The notes below the pieces were generated by a model, which saw only the letters and a program-made list of their open reading frames with translations, did no database searches and was not told the origin of the DNA. Positions 1-8,972 of a stretch of DNA of 64,000 nucleotides are shown piece after piece (position 1 is the first letter of the stretch; every line of letters starts with the position of its first letter). Source of the DNA: Thalassobacillus sp. CUG 92003. Lineage in GTDB: Bacteria > Bacillota > Bacilli > Bacillales > Halobacillaceae. Where the stretch lies: positions 94,897 to 158,896 of the forward strand of contig NZ_JABLSJ010000010.1 in NCBI RefSeq assembly GCF_013618635.1. Reading direction: 5' to 3'. A program made the position numbers and the translations under genes.

Positions 1-670
1 TGACGATAGCCGCTGAACCGCTAGCTTGAAAACCGAACATCTTCGGCAACTTAAAACCTAAGCGCTGATGATACTCCTGGAAACCTCCCCAGTATGCCGT
101 GATGTTGCCCGCGTTTCCAACGGGGATAGCAAGATAATCTGGCGCTTCGCCCAGCGCATCGCACACTTCAAACGCGGCTGTTTTTTGCCCTTCAATTCGG
201 TAAGGGTTCAGTGAATTCACCAACGTAATTGATTCCTGACCTGCAATTTCTTTTACCATTTCAAGTGCTTGATCAAAATTACCCTTCACCGCATAAATTT
301 CCGCGCCGTACATAACCGCCTGCGCTAGTTTTCCCTGGGCGATTTTCCCTTCAGGAATAACAATGATACACCGCAGACCAGCCCGAGCTGCAAAAGCAGC
401 TGCAGAAGCTGATGTATTACCGGTGGAAGCACATATGACCGCTTTCGAACCTTCTTCAATCGCTTTAGCCATTGCCATCACCATCCCCCGATCTTTAAAC
501 GACCCGGTAGGATTGGCCCCTTCTATTTTGACGTAAGCCTCGATGCCAAGTTCTGCAGAAATCGAAGGGACCGGAAGTAACGGCGTGTTCCCTTCATGAA
601 GAGTCAAAGGAGGCGTCTCCTCATTAATCGGTAAATAATTTTGGTAATGATGCAAAAGACCCTTCCACAT
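1..670 (-). CDS. thrC: Threonine synthase (partial, 3' end outside window)
   Basis: PLP enzyme that converts O-phosphohomoserine to threonine, the last step of the threonine branch. Reading back from the ATG at 670 gives [14 protein letters not shown], then the PLP-lysine motif [11 protein letters not shown] and the stretch [18 protein letters not shown], both typical of the bacterial ThrC family. About 223 residues are inside the window; the C-terminal part lies beyond base 1. Its ATG overlaps the stop codon of hom (TAATG), so the two are translationally coupled in a hom-thrC operon, as in Bacillus subtilis, where thrB follows. thrB would be off the window. Confidence 0.95.
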   Translation of the reverse strand, partial: MWKGLLHHYQNYLPINEETPPLTLHEGNTPLLPVPSISAELGIEAYVKIEGANPTGSFKDRGMVMAMAKAIEEGSKAVICASTGNTSASAAAFAARAGLRCIIVIPEGKIAQGKLAQAVMYGAEIYAVKGNFDQALEMVKEIAGQESITLVNSLNPYRIEGQKTAAFEVCDALGEAPDYLAIPVGNAGNITAYWGGFQEYHQRLGFKLPKMFGFQASGSAAIV

Positions 671-1968
671 TATGATTGTCCTCCTTCAACTCGGAATACA
701 CTGTCAACGGAACGAACAGTCTCCAGTTTATTTAAATCCTCCAGCGCTTTCCCGAACCTTTCTTCATCCACTTGATGTGTAATCATCATCAATTCTCTCT
801 CTTCCGGCGTGTCGGTTGGGAGCTGAATGATTTGATCGAACGAAATATCATATTCAGCAAAAATTTGCGTCATTTCCATCAGCATGCCGGGTTGATCATG
901 GACATGCAGACGCAGATATTTTTTCGTGAGACTCGCTTGTTTCGGTTTTAATTTTTTGCCAAATTGCGGATTGACATACCCCGCACCCGTCGTTCCAAGC
1001 CGAACGTTCTTAATTACAGCAATCAGATCAGAGACGATTGCTGTCGCGGTCGGTAACTGACCCGCACCGGGACCATAAAACATCGTCTCCCCAACAGCTT
1101 CCCCATGGACATAAACCGCATTATATTCGTCATTCACGGATGTAAGCGGGTGATCCTTAGGTAAAAGCGTCGGTTCGACACTGACTGAAACGCCGTGTTC
1201 GTTATTATCCGCAATCCCAATCAATTTCAGACAGTAGCCGAGCTGCTCAGCATAGCGAATATCCGAAATAGACAGACCTCGTATGCCTTTAACGGAGACA
1301 TCTTCAAGATTCAGCGGCATGGAAAATCCGAGAATCGATAAAATCGTCATTTTTCGTGCCGCGTCAAGACCATCGACGTCTGACGTAGGATCTGCCTCAG
1401 CAAAGCCGAGTTCCTGTGCTTCTTTCAAAACGTGGTCAAAGTCAGAACCTTCTTTGCTCATTTTGGTCAAAATATAATTGGTCGTTCCGTTCACGATCCC
1501 CATCATCTTGGTAATACGATCTGATGAGAGGCCATCCATGATGGATCGAATAATCGGGATGCCCCCGGCCACGCTCGCTTCGTAATAAAAATCACATTGG
1601 TTTTCCTGACTGGCCTGAAATAATTCAGCACCATATTGAGCGACTAAATCCTTATTGGCCGTCACGATGTGCTTTTGGTGATTAATAGCGTCCATCAAAA
1701 TAGAGAACGTATGCTCAATGCCGCCCATAACTTCCACTACAACATCAATGTCAGGATCCCGTGTAACATCTTCATATTGATCGGTCATGTGGGCAGGGTC
1801 AATGCCGACATCACGGACTTTTTTCATATCGTGTACGAGCACGCTTTTGATCTCCACCTCACAGCCGATTTTATGGCTGATTTCTTTCTGATGCTCTTTT
1901 AAAATATGAATAACGCCGCCTCCGACTGTACCTAAACCTAGTAAACCAACAGTAATCGTGTTGCTCAT
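670..1968 (-). CDS. hom: Homoserine dehydrogenase
   Basis: NAD(P)H-dependent reduction of aspartate semialdehyde to homoserine, the branch point to threonine and methionine. The N-terminus carries the Rossmann motif [21 protein letters not shown] and the segment around [10 protein letters not shown] follow in the catalytic domain. The C-terminal ~80 residues ([13 protein letters not shown] onward) form an ACT domain, the usual site of allosteric feedback. I place the start at ATG 1968 (MSNTITVG; 432 aa) because AAAGGGGTG sits about 7 nt upstream; a GTG three codons earlier at 1977 falls inside that Shine-Dalgarno sequence. First gene of the operon with thrC. Confidence 0.95.
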   Translation of the reverse strand: MSNTITVGLLGLGTVGGGVIHILKEHQKEISHKIGCEVEIKSVLVHDMKKVRDVGIDPAHMTDQYEDVTRDPDIDVVVEVMGGIEHTFSILMDAINHQKHIVTANKDLVAQYGAELFQASQENQCDFYYEASVAGGIPIIRSIMDGLSSDRITKMMGIVNGTTNYILTKMSKEGSDFDHVLKEAQELGFAEADPTSDVDGLDAARKMTILSILGFSMPLNLEDVSVKGIRGLSISDIRYAEQLGYCLKLIGIADNNEHGVSVSVEPTLLPKDHPLTSVNDEYNAVYVHGEAVGETMFYGPGAGQLPTATAIVSDLIAVIKNVRLGTTGAGYVNPQFGKKLKPKQASLTKKYLRLHVHDQPGMLMEMTQIFAEYDISFDQIIQLPTDTPEERELMMITHQVDEERFGKALEDLNKLETVRSVDSVFRVEGGQS

Positions 1969-2088
1969 TTTCCCCACCCCTTTATTGTCCTTATTAAAGG
2001 TACTTTTGTATTTATATAATGGACATTGTAACTGAAATCATTAAAGCAGCACAAGCATTATGGATGAATCTTCACTAAACTTTTTCAA

Positions 2089-2117
2089 AGTAAAGACATT
2101 TATACATTATTTGTCAA
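2089..2117 (-). promoter_or_regulatory. Candidate sigma-A promoter of hom-thrC
   Basis: On the minus strand TTGACA (2112-2117) is followed after 17 nt by TTTACT (2089-2094), a 4/6 match to the -10 consensus. It would give a leader of about 115 nt before hom. No riboswitch was recognised in that leader. The perfect -35 makes it plausible; the -10 is weak. Confidence 0.4.
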
Positions 2118-2144
2118 AGTTGCCTGCCCTCAGCTAATTCCAAC

Positions 2145-2173
2145 ACAAAAGACCTACTTAGATAGCAGGTCTT
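2145..2173 (-). terminator. Rho-independent terminator of the ElaA-like gene
   Basis: On the minus strand AAGACCT and AGGTCTT form a 7-bp stem around an 11-nt loop, followed by TTTTG. It lies just after the stop of the acetyltransferase gene and before the hom promoter. Confidence 0.6.
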
Positions 2174-2184
2174 CAAAATGTACT

Positions 2185-2631
2185 TCAATTAAGGGTCATC
2201 AGCATATCCCGATGAGGAATATCATCGTCCAGGTACGTTTCTGAAATAGCTTCAAATCCACACGATTCATAAAACGAACGTAAATGCTCCTGCCCCTGCA
2301 GGAAGATTTCTGAAACACCCCATTCTTCTTTGATCCAAGCGATGGATTTTTCCATCACTAGCCGTGCGTAGCCGTGACCACGATGTTCAGGGTGGACCAA
2401 CACCCGTCCAATAGAAGCTTGCTTGTATTTACTATTCGGAGGAACCAGTCGGGAATACGTGATGACCTCCCCGCCCGCCTCTAACCATAAGTGGATACTA
2501 TCGGCATCGTACCCGTCTAACTCAGGGTAGGCACAAGCTTGTTCGACAACAAATATGTCCATTCTTAGTTTGAGAATAGTGTATAACTGGGTCGTTGTTA
2601 ATTGGCTAAACTTTCTAACCCTCCACTCCAC
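2185..2631 (-). CDS. GNAT family N-acetyltransferase, ElaA-like
   Basis: Predicted acetyl-CoA dependent acyltransferase; substrate unknown. The protein (148 aa from the chosen start) has the order typical of ElaA: N-terminal MEWRVRKFSQLTTTQLY, then R-MDIFVVEQ-CAYPELDGYD, and the acetyl-CoA binding loop around IGRVLVHPEHRGHGYAR. I use the GTG at 2631 (MEWR...), which has AGGGAGGCGA about 5-8 nt upstream; an ATG 20 codons earlier lacks a ribosome binding site and adds residues not seen in ElaA proteins. Monocistronic, with its own terminator. Confidence 0.85.
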   Translation of the reverse strand: MEWRVRKFSQLTTTQLYTILKLRMDIFVVEQACAYPELDGYDADSIHLWLEAGGEVITYSRLVPPNSKYKQASIGRVLVHPEHRGHGYARLVMEKSIAWIKEEWGVSEIFLQGQEHLRSFYESCGFEAISETYLDDDIPHRDMLMTLN

Positions 2632-2691
2632 AACTCTCGCCTCCCTCTGTGCTTTTATTGTAAATATATACGGAATGCCCCCATCTTTCAA

Positions 2692-3443
2692 ACCTGGTTT
2701 TTATTACTCACTCATGTATGCTCCAGCTTGGATTCAATGTATCTGGAAATGGAGTGTAAGTTGCTGCTTTTGGCTTGGATGTATCGTGAGGCATGTAAAT
2801 GTGTCGATTTGGCACGATAATGTCTATCTACGGAATGGTCTTCCTGCCAACTGGATCGGTGTTGCGCTAATCCGGCTTAAATCACCCCTCACCCGGCTTA
2901 TTTCAATAGCGCTCATTGTCGCATTGCTTATATGCTGTTCTTCAGCTCTCATACTGCTCGATCCCGGCTTAAATGCAGCATAGTTCGACTGATAAAAGCG
3001 GGAATTTTTTCTTATGGGCAGAGTCAAGATTATAAGTGAAGCAGGTTAGCTAGCACCTGTTCGCTAATGGATTATAACTGGCTGCTTTTGACACGTAGGC
3101 GTCAAATGTTTTTTCTACCCTCCCACGCTTGACCTGGTAATCCAGCAATCCAAAAATTTCCCCAGATTGTTTAAGATTTTTCAAATTTATTATTTACACC
3201 CCGCATTAATTATACTAATATAATGTTCTGGCTATTTGAGCTGGTGATTAAACAGCAATCAAAATCATTAGACAACGAGCCTGTCGCAAGGAAAACAAGG
3301 AAAATCCTAACTGCCGTGTCACACCAATTAAGGCTTGTATATCTATAAAGATGTGTAAGTTTCCACGGTTTGGGGGATTGGATGACAGGGAAAGTATTTT
3401 CCACATTATATTTAGATACTAATTAAAGGAGGTGGCAACACAA
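2692..3443. other. Long intergenic region without a convincing gene
   Basis: About 750 bp between the ElaA-like gene and the DUF2254 gene. Short open frames exist on both strands, but none has a ribosome binding site or a recognisable product. A stem TTTGAC (3087-3092)/GTCAAA (3101-3106) followed by TGTTTTTT resembles a weak terminator without an upstream gene. A possible promoter for the DUF2254 gene, TTTACA (3193-3198) - 17 nt - TAATAT (3216-3221), would leave a leader of about 210 nt with no RNA family I recognise. The stretch could be decayed coding sequence. Confidence 0.5.
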
Positions 3444-4817
3444 TTGTTTCTCAAATTATTACCCGGATCAGTGAGAAGGTATTTCGAAATGTCAAAACGC
3501 ATGCGCCAACATGAGGTGCAGCTGACACTTTGGCGGATGCCATTAAGATATGTTGGTTCCGCGATTTTGCTGTTAATTATTACATTAATATTGGACATCC
3601 AACTCGAAATTTGGCAATACTCGCCCGATCCGCTCATTATTGGGTCTGATATGACGCGCACCCTCGTTAGCACACTGGTAGGTGCCATTCTAACACTCAG
3701 TGCCTTTACTCTTAACTCCATCCTCGTTGTGCTCACAACATTCAGTGGGCAGTTCTCCCCAAGAATGCTGTTGAATTTCGTTTCCGACAACCGGACTCAG
3801 CACGCTCTAGGAATATTTAACGGCAGCTTTGTATACGTTTTGCTAGTCTTTTTATTTACTGGAAATAGCGAGGAAATATACGTATCAATCCCAATAGTGA
3901 CCGTTCTGCTCGCGTTTCTTTCAGCTATGGCATTCATCTATTTCATTAATCATGCCACCAGCTGGATGCAGGTTCATAACATCACGTTCAACATGAAAAC
4001 CGTTTCGAAAAACATTATTCGGGATTCACTACGCAATGACCTGGAAGCTTATCGCACGAAAGAGCCAAAGAACTTGATGGAGCCTTACCGGGAGATTAAG
4101 AAAACCGTAAGATCAGAAGTATCCGGTTACTTTCAAGTGGTCGACTTTCGCCAAATGATCCAGGAAGCCCGGAAGGACCAGATTATCCTGCGTTTCCATT
4201 CCAGGGTAGGAGATTTTATATTGGAAAAAAACCGATTATTCAGCTACTGGGGCCCAGGCGCAGAATACATCGATGAAGATAAATATCACAGGATGATCGA
4301 ACTTGGTCATAAGGAAACGGAAATCCAGGATATTCAGATGGGGATGCATAAACTGGCCGAAATCGCGATCAAATCACTCGGTAATGATGACCCCAAAACG
4401 GCAACCAATACAATCCATCAAATGGCCGAGTTGATGCTATCAGTAGATGAATATATCACCTTTACACCATACTTGATGGACGACAACCAACAAGTACGGG
4501 TGGTCCTCGAGGAAGAGGATTTTGATTACTATTTATACAGAGGGTTCGGTTTTATTCGCCACTATTCTCAGAAAAATTATCCGATTATTACTGAAATTAT
4601 CGGAGCCCTTGCATTAATTGCCGAATCCATTGACCCATCCAAGCACGAGAGTATATGGAAATTTGCTAAGAACACCGTTGACCATATCGAAGGTCAATTT
4701 GTATATGACCTTGACCGTGTTCATCTGTTGAATCGGTTATTTGAATTAGCTACCATAACCGATGCAGAACCTGATTACTACTTGATTGAAGAACGGATGT
4801 TCGAAGCGGCAAAATAA
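3444..4817 (+). CDS. DUF2254 family membrane protein
   Basis: Predicted integral membrane protein of unknown function. Four hydrophobic segments lie in the first ~180 residues (around YVGSAILLLIITLIL, the LVGAILTLSAFTLNSILVVL region, GSFVYVLLVFLF and VTVLLAFLSAMAFIYFI). A mainly soluble, charged region of ~270 residues follows. The conserved DUF2254 feature is the stretch TLSAFTLNSILVVLTTFSGQFSPR. The start is taken as TTG 3444 because AAAGGAGGT (3425-3433) is 10 nt upstream; the GTG at 3432 is inside that ribosome binding site. Monocistronic with a terminator directly downstream. Confidence 0.85.
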   Translation: MFLKLLPGSVRRYFEMSKRMRQHEVQLTLWRMPLRYVGSAILLLIITLILDIQLEIWQYSPDPLIIGSDMTRTLVSTLVGAILTLSAFTLNSILVVLTTFSGQFSPRMLLNFVSDNRTQHALGIFNGSFVYVLLVFLFTGNSEEIYVSIPIVTVLLAFLSAMAFIYFINHATSWMQVHNITFNMKTVSKNIIRDSLRNDLEAYRTKEPKNLMEPYREIKKTVRSEVSGYFQVVDFRQMIQEARKDQIILRFHSRVGDFILEKNRLFSYWGPGAEYIDEDKYHRMIELGHKETEIQDIQMGMHKLAEIAIKSLGNDDPKTATNTIHQMAELMLSVDEYITFTPYLMDDNQQVRVVLEEEDFDYYLYRGFGFIRHYSQKNYPIITEIIGALALIAESIDPSKHESIWKFAKNTVDHIEGQFVYDLDRVHLLNRLFELATITDAEPDYYLIEERMFEAAK

Positions 4818-4824
4818 AATCCTG

Positions 4825-4872
4825 CGGTTGTTTTCTTCAAGGTTTTCCCTTGCGGTGAACAACCGTTTTTTT
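4825..4872 (+). terminator. Rho-independent terminator of the DUF2254 gene
   Basis: CGGTTGTT (4825-4832) pairs with AACAACCG (4858-4865) and is followed by seven T residues, 8 nt after the stop codon. Confidence 0.85.
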
Positions 4873-4904
4873 GAGCAACGCCAGCTAAAAGACCATAATT
4901 CATA

Positions 4905-4930
4905 AGGTTAAACAAACGTTTGAACAACCT
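4905..4930. repeat. Operator-like palindrome (AGGTT...CAAACGTTTG...AACCT)
   Basis: A 26-bp imperfect palindrome: outer arms AGGTT/AACCT and a perfect 10-bp core CAAACGTTTG, 20 of 26 positions symmetric. It has no T-tract and lies ~300 bp before the CDF gene, so it looks more like a repressor-binding site than a terminator. No regulator gene for it is recognisable nearby. Confidence 0.4.
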
Positions 4931-5138
4931 TTATTCTACTTTATTCGAGCGCGAATCCAATACATTTTATCCTTCAAACCGGTGCCAGACTGTCTTTCAT
5001 GGATAAGGTGATACTAACGAGGGATGGTATAAACATGCTGTATTGAACCATTATCAAGCACTCCACATTCTCTTTCATTCAAGATGCTGCTTTACAGGCA
5101 CCCTATCTTCACAACTGGATATTATAAAAAATACTGTA

Positions 5139-5195
5139 TTGACACTTTCAACGATGTTTGCGTACAATTATATATATGAACATATAATCATATAT
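5139..5195 (+). promoter_or_regulatory. Promoter and CzrA/SmtB-type operator of the zinc efflux operon
   Basis: TTGACA (5139-5144), 18-nt spacer, TACAAT (5163-5168). Overlapping the expected transcription start is the inverted repeat ATATATGA (5172-5179) - 8 nt - TCATATAT (5188-5195), the shape and half-site of operators bound by zinc-responsive ArsR/SmtB repressors such as CzrA. The repressor is encoded by the second gene of this operon, so autoregulation with zinc derepression is the natural reading. Confidence 0.8.
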
Positions 5196-5228
5196 CATTA
5201 GCATTCAAGTGGATAGGAGTGACGCATC

Positions 5229-6140
5229 ATGTCTCATCATCATCACCATGATCACACGACCGGCAACATCAAAGTCGCCTTTTTTCTAAACTTAATATTT
5301 ACTATTATCGAAATCATCGGCGGAATCATGACCAACAGTATGGCGATTTTATCAGATGCTCTGCACGACTTGGGCGATTCGTTATCGCTAGGGCTTGCCT
5401 GGTTCTTGCAGAAGTTTTCCAAAAAGCAGAAGACAAAAAGTTTTTCCTTCGGGTATAAACGGTTTTCATTACTTGCTGCCTTAATCAATGGGGTGGTCTT
5501 GATTGTCGGGTCAGTGTTCATCCTGACAGAAGCGGTACCACGCTTGTTGAATCCTGTGCAACCTAATACGAATGGGATGATCATCCTGGCCATCCTGGGG
5601 GTTATTGTGAACGGGGCTGCAGTGTTTCGCTTAAGAGGCGGCGAATCCATGAATTCGAAAGTGATGATGTGGCACCTTCTTGAGGATGTGCTAGGCTGGG
5701 TCGCTGTCCTCATCGTGAGTGTGATCATGAGTTTCTTCGACATCCCTATTCTTGACCCTTTAGCATCTATCGGGATAACCTTATATATCCTGTATAACGT
5801 CATCATAAATTTTCAGAAGACGATGCGCTTATTTTTAGAAGCTGTTCCTGAAAATATCGATCTGGATCACTTAGTGGCTAAAATTAATCGAATCGACCCT
5901 ATTCTATCCACTCACCATACGCATCTTTGGTCCCTAGATGGGGAACACCATGCATTCTCAACCCATATTGTCATTCCCGAATCTGCGACGAAAGACGAAA
6001 TTTGCGAAGTTAAGGAACACGTAAAAGAATGCCTGGGGGATATTCACTTAGACCATGTTACGATTGAAATTGAATATGAAGATGAGTACTGCTCGATGCT
6101 AGAGCAAGACAAGGAAGAAGGAGGGTTCTCCCATGGATGA
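5229..6140 (+). CDS. czcD: Cation diffusion facilitator, probable Zn2+/Cd2+ efflux (CzcD-like)
   Basis: Proton-coupled exporter of divalent metal from the cytoplasm. The 303-residue protein starts with a histidine-rich tail (MSHHHHHDH) and has six predicted membrane helices followed by a cytoplasmic domain of ~90 residues. The transport-site pairs are HDLGD in helix 2 and HLLED in helix 5, i.e. the H-D/H-D arrangement associated with zinc and cadmium rather than iron or manganese. The last 8 bases overlap the start of the ArsR-type repressor gene, and the promoter carries a matching operator. GGAG lies 9 nt before the ATG. Confidence 0.93.
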   Translation: MSHHHHHDHTTGNIKVAFFLNLIFTIIEIIGGIMTNSMAILSDALHDLGDSLSLGLAWFLQKFSKKQKTKSFSFGYKRFSLLAALINGVVLIVGSVFILTEAVPRLLNPVQPNTNGMIILAILGVIVNGAAVFRLRGGESMNSKVMMWHLLEDVLGWVAVLIVSVIMSFFDIPILDPLASIGITLYILYNVIINFQKTMRLFLEAVPENIDLDHLVAKINRIDPILSTHHTHLWSLDGEHHAFSTHIVIPESATKDEICEVKEHVKECLGDIHLDHVTIEIEYEDEYCSMLEQDKEEGGFSHG

Positions 6141-6444
6141 AGATGAACATCAGAAGGACCTGGATGAAGAAACGCTCTTTGTCGTCTCTCAAACATTTAA
6201 AGCACTGTCTGATCCAACACGCATTCGCATTTTAAACCTCCTTTTTGAAGGGGAGCATTCTGTTAATGACATAGCTGAAGCTTTAGAATTACGGCAATCT
6301 ACCGTTTCTCACCAACTGCGTTTTTTGAAAAATTTACGACTTGTGAAATACCGTAGAGAAGGGACGTCCTTCCGTTATGTACATGATGATGAACATGTCA
6401 TCAATGTCCTGCAAGAAATGATTAAACACGCTCTTCACCATTAA
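6133..6444 (+). CDS. czrA: ArsR/SmtB family zinc-responsive repressor (CzrA-like)
   Basis: Winged-helix metalloregulator of 103 residues. The recognition region is [18 protein letters not shown]. The C-terminal alpha-5 helix has Asp-x-His and then His-x2-His at spacings +0, +2, +13 and +16 (in DEHVINVL...KHALHH), exactly the four-ligand alpha-5 zinc site of CzrA/SmtB; there is no cysteine alpha-3 site. This argues for zinc or cobalt sensing. It overlaps the transporter gene by 8 bp, with GAAGGAGGG upstream of its ATG inside that gene. The operator at 5172-5195 is its likely target. Confidence 0.93.
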   Translation: MDEDEHQKDLDEETLFVVSQTFKALSDPTRIRILNLLFEGEHSVNDIAEALELRQSTVSHQLRFLKNLRLVKYRREGTSFRYVHDDEHVINVLQEMIKHALHH

Positions 6445-6484
6445 AAAAGGACGGCTGAGCTCAGGCTCACCCGTCCTTTTTATT
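6443..6484. terminator. Bidirectional terminator between czrA and the stress protein gene
   Basis: AAAAAAGGACGG and CCGTCCTTTTT form a stem with A- and T-tracts on the two sides, placed between two convergent genes. Confidence 0.85.
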
Positions 6485-6910
6485 TTATAATTCCAATGTT
6501 TCCGGCGTATCACCATCAGCGTTCATGAGACGGATCGTTTCCGGTTCTATTTCCAGGGCGATATAATTTTGATCGCCAGAACTTGTGAACCAACGGCTCA
6601 TCCGCTCTGTCCAAAGCCACTCCTTAATCTTTTGGTCCTCACGAATTTTAGCTTTCCCCTCAACCTCAACATAGGGGTCGCCATCGCCTTCACCTTGATA
6701 TCCTAGCAGAATATGCACATACGGGTTGGCTTCTATTTCTTCCATTTTATGCGTTTCTTTATCTGTAGGCGTATAGAACGTGAACCCTTCATTTGAAAAA
6801 CTCATATAACGAGAGTGAGGTCGATTATTCTTTACAGTGGCCAGCGTGCCAACCGTATAGTTATCTAATACATTGGTGATTTTTTTCTTCAGTTCCTGTT
6901 GTTCCATCAT
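6485..6910 (-). CDS. Pyridoxamine 5'-phosphate oxidase-like general stress protein
   Basis: Flavin-reductase-like split-barrel protein of 141 residues resembling the YdaG/GS26 family of Bacillus. The fold is seen in the order TVGTLATVKNNRPHSRYMSF, GFTFYTPTDKETHKMEEIEANP, HILLGYQGE and YVEVEGKAKIRED, ending in a WF..GDQNYIALEIEPETIRL strand. Substrate unknown; it may bind FMN. AAAGGAGA precedes two adjacent ATGs (6910 and 6907); either could be used. In B. subtilis relatives belong to the SigB regulon, but I did not find a convincing SigB promoter here. Confidence 0.85.
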   Translation of the reverse strand: MMEQQELKKKITNVLDNYTVGTLATVKNNRPHSRYMSFSNEGFTFYTPTDKETHKMEEIEANPYVHILLGYQGEGDGDPYVEVEGKAKIREDQKIKEWLWTERMSRWFTSSGDQNYIALEIEPETIRLMNADGDTPETLEL

Positions 6911-7157
6911 AAATCTCCTTTCTATATTGAAAATTCACAGTTAGTTTTCCTGATTGTAGAAAGAAGTAAACATTATTCCTGAAAAACGTTGAAGTCAATT
7001 AAATTTGACTTGATCCGTGGCATTTCCTCTCTCCTTCACGGGTCATCCTCCCTATACACTTTGATAATAATTTCCAAATACCTTTCTCTTTTTTCATACA
7101 TGTTTCGGGTGGATTAATCAAGTATAAGAAGGATGACTATAAAAAGGAGAGTTAGCA

Positions 7158-7790
7158 ATGGAGAATAACGACATGCGCATGAATCAAGCGCAGCCAAACA
7201 CTGGAACACCTGCTGAAAATATGCCGAATGCCATGAATCATGGCGGCCATGAGATGTTCGATGCCCATGAAGTATTGGGATCTGTCATCAGCATGCTCGA
7301 TCAATACCAACTGTATGTACAGCACATTCAAGATCCGGATTTAAAAAACATCTTAAATCTACAGTATACGTTCACATCCGAGCTATACAGCATTATCGTG
7401 GAAAGCTTCCAAACTGGAGAAAAACCAAGGATATCTACTCATGTCTATAAAATGACTGAGAATAATGATGTCATTTTCGGACTCAAACCAGGACAACCCA
7501 AAAAACCGAAACAATCCCCAAGCGAGATCACCGACGCTGATGTTACGTCCTTTATGCAAGGGCATGTTAAAGGCTTGGCTTCGTTGATGACAATGACGGC
7601 AGTCGAAATGACTAATCCTGTTCTTCGCCGTGTAGTCAGTGACAGTGTCCCTAATTTCATAGAAATGAGCTATGAGATCTTCCTGTACCAAAACAGACAT
7701 GGCTATTACCAAGTCCCTCAGTTAGCTCAACAAGACATGGCGCAAATGCTGCAAAGTTACGCTCCAGCTCCGGCAAACCCGTTGAACTAA
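7158..7790 (+). CDS. Spore coat protein, CotF family
   Basis: Protein of 210 residues with a ferritin-like helical CotF-type domain: a Met/Asn-rich N-terminus with GGHEMFDAHEVLGS, a helix with SVISMLDQYQLYVQHIQDPDL, and a second helical half around LASLMTMTAVEMTNPVLRRV and IEMSYEIFLYQNRHGYYQVP. The C-terminus is Pro/Ala/Tyr rich. It would sit in the spore coat. AAAAGGAGAG lies upstream. A CATACATG stretch about 60 nt before the start resembles sporulation sigma -10 elements, but the -35 is unclear. This gene and the one at 7894 are the main evidence that the host forms spores. Confidence 0.85.
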   Translation: MENNDMRMNQAQPNTGTPAENMPNAMNHGGHEMFDAHEVLGSVISMLDQYQLYVQHIQDPDLKNILNLQYTFTSELYSIIVESFQTGEKPRISTHVYKMTENNDVIFGLKPGQPKKPKQSPSEITDADVTSFMQGHVKGLASLMTMTAVEMTNPVLRRVVSDSVPNFIEMSYEIFLYQNRHGYYQVPQLAQQDMAQMLQSYAPAPANPLN

Positions 7791-7808
7791 CATTTAACAC
7801 ATAAGATA

Positions 7809-7855
7809 AATAAGCATGTGTCACTTTTTTTAGCTGGCACATGCTTATTTTTTTG
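7809..7855 (+). terminator. Terminator of the CotF-type gene
   Basis: TAAGCATGTG (7811-7820) pairs perfectly with CACATGCTTA (7838-7847), followed by seven T residues. Confidence 0.9.
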
Positions 7856-7893
7856 TGCTGGTTTCCTGCTTGTCTGAATAAAAGTGGCGTTGT

Positions 7894-8307
7894 TTATGCT
7901 CGCCACCTTAACGCCATCGTGAGGTGACAGCAGTCCATGCTGTTAACGGTTGCAGTCAATTTAATATTAATATTGTCCGGGTTAAAGTGAACCTCAAAAT
8001 CAGATTGGATCCCCGTGGAATTCAAAAGTTGTTTAACCTTGCTTTCATCTGATTCCTGGGCGGCATGCATGACTTCACCTGCAAATTCTTCTGATTGATT
8101 AAGCCTTTGAAGTACCGGCTCAGCTTCACCCATTAAGGTTTGCATTTTTCCAGCAGATTCAGAAAATAACCCGGGGTCCACATCCGGTAACTCCGGACGC
8201 GATGGATGAGGAATTGCATAAGACTCTGGCACCGAATAATAAAATGGCTGCAACTGATAGTAATCTCGGATATAAGGGTGAGGAACCACATAATAATACG
8301 GGTACAC
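7894..8307 (-). CDS. Probable inner spore coat protein, YuzC-like
   Basis: Protein of 137 residues with a Tyr/Pro-rich start (MYPYYYVVPHPYIRDYYQL), a linker ending in DVDPGLFSESAGKMQTLM, a helical middle and the C-terminal signature FEVHFNPDNINIKLTATV followed by DCCHLTMALRWR. The DP.F..SA segment and the terminal CCHLT.ALRW motif resemble YuzC-type coat proteins of Bacillus. The order of domains and the neighbouring CotF-type gene support a spore role, but I cannot verify the family assignment. A ribosome binding site (AGAAGGAGG) precedes the ATG. The two spore genes converge. Confidence 0.65.
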   Translation of the reverse strand: MYPYYYVVPHPYIRDYYQLQPFYYSVPESYAIPHPSRPELPDVDPGLFSESAGKMQTLMGEAEPVLQRLNQSEEFAGEVMHAAQESDESKVKQLLNSTGIQSDFEVHFNPDNINIKLTATVNSMDCCHLTMALRWRA

Positions 8308-8588
8308 ATGACGTCCTCCTTCTAATTTGAGTATATGTGAGCGAAAATACGTGAGAAGTTGTCAGGAAGAATTTATGGGAAGCAATATAACCCCGCTCCA
8401 TATGTTTATGAAACTTAAACAGCTTAACATCGTATTTTTATTAAGAGCAGGCATAAAAATGATTGAAAAGGGACTAATGGATTCTGTTTCTCGTCCATTA
8501 GGCGTTCTCTGAGCAATTAATAGGCTAATCATAAAGAGGGGGGATATGTATCAAAAAATTCATCGGTCATTTTATATACACATCGTTT

Positions 8589-8972
8589 ATGGTGGGAGCT
8601 CTAGTTGGTTTTTTAGTCATTTATCAATCATTACTAGAGCAAGCTAAACTTCATTTTAATGTCATACCAGCCATGACATTCAGTTTGTTATACCCAGTAT
8701 TATTAGGTATGCTGTTTGCCTTGCCTGGATTATGGAATCGCATGAAGCAAGATAAAGCAAAAGGATTTGAAGTTGGCAGATTTTTGGGAGTGGGCATTCC
8801 GGTGCTTTATGTGGTAGCTGTCCCGTTTCTCCACTACTCATCATTTCCTGCACCTCCCCTCACTCGCTTTTTATCAATCCAATATGAGGGAGGGGTAATG
8901 CTCTTCAGTTTTATCTTTGGCTATTTATTGATTAACTGTATCAGAAAAAAGGAGTCAACACATGGAAAATAA
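8589..8972 (+). CDS. Small membrane protein, unknown function (start uncertain)
   Basis: Hydrophobic protein with about four predicted membrane helices; I do not recognise the family. The only canonical start in frame is ATG 8589, but that ATG falls inside the first helix and has no ribosome binding site. The frame stays open upstream and reads I-K-K-F-I-G-H-F-I-Y-T-S-F before it, and a strong AGAGGGGGG lies at 8535-8543, about 7 nt before the ATC at 8550. Translation may therefore begin at a non-canonical codon (ATA 8544 or ATC 8550), or a base is wrong or mutated. The next gene overlaps by 11 bp. Confidence 0.7.
   Translation: MVGALVGFLVIYQSLLEQAKLHFNVIPAMTFSLLYPVLLGMLFALPGLWNRMKQDKAKGFEVGRFLGVGIPVLYVVAVPFLHYSSFPAPPLTRFLSIQYEGGVMLFSFIFGYLLINCIRKKESTHGK

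Noticed and set aside
2824..3027. 67-residue minus-strand frame in the 2.7-3.4 kb gap
   Set aside because: TTG start without ribosome binding site, no recognisable product, no promoter; treated as chance.
3419..3790. 123-residue minus-strand frame at the start of the DUF2254 gene
   Set aside because: Shadow of the sense gene; no ribosome binding site or recognisable product.
5252..5806. Long minus-strand frame opposite the CDF transporter gene
   Set aside because: Product looks like the complement of membrane helices; no ribosome binding site; the sense gene is fully supported.
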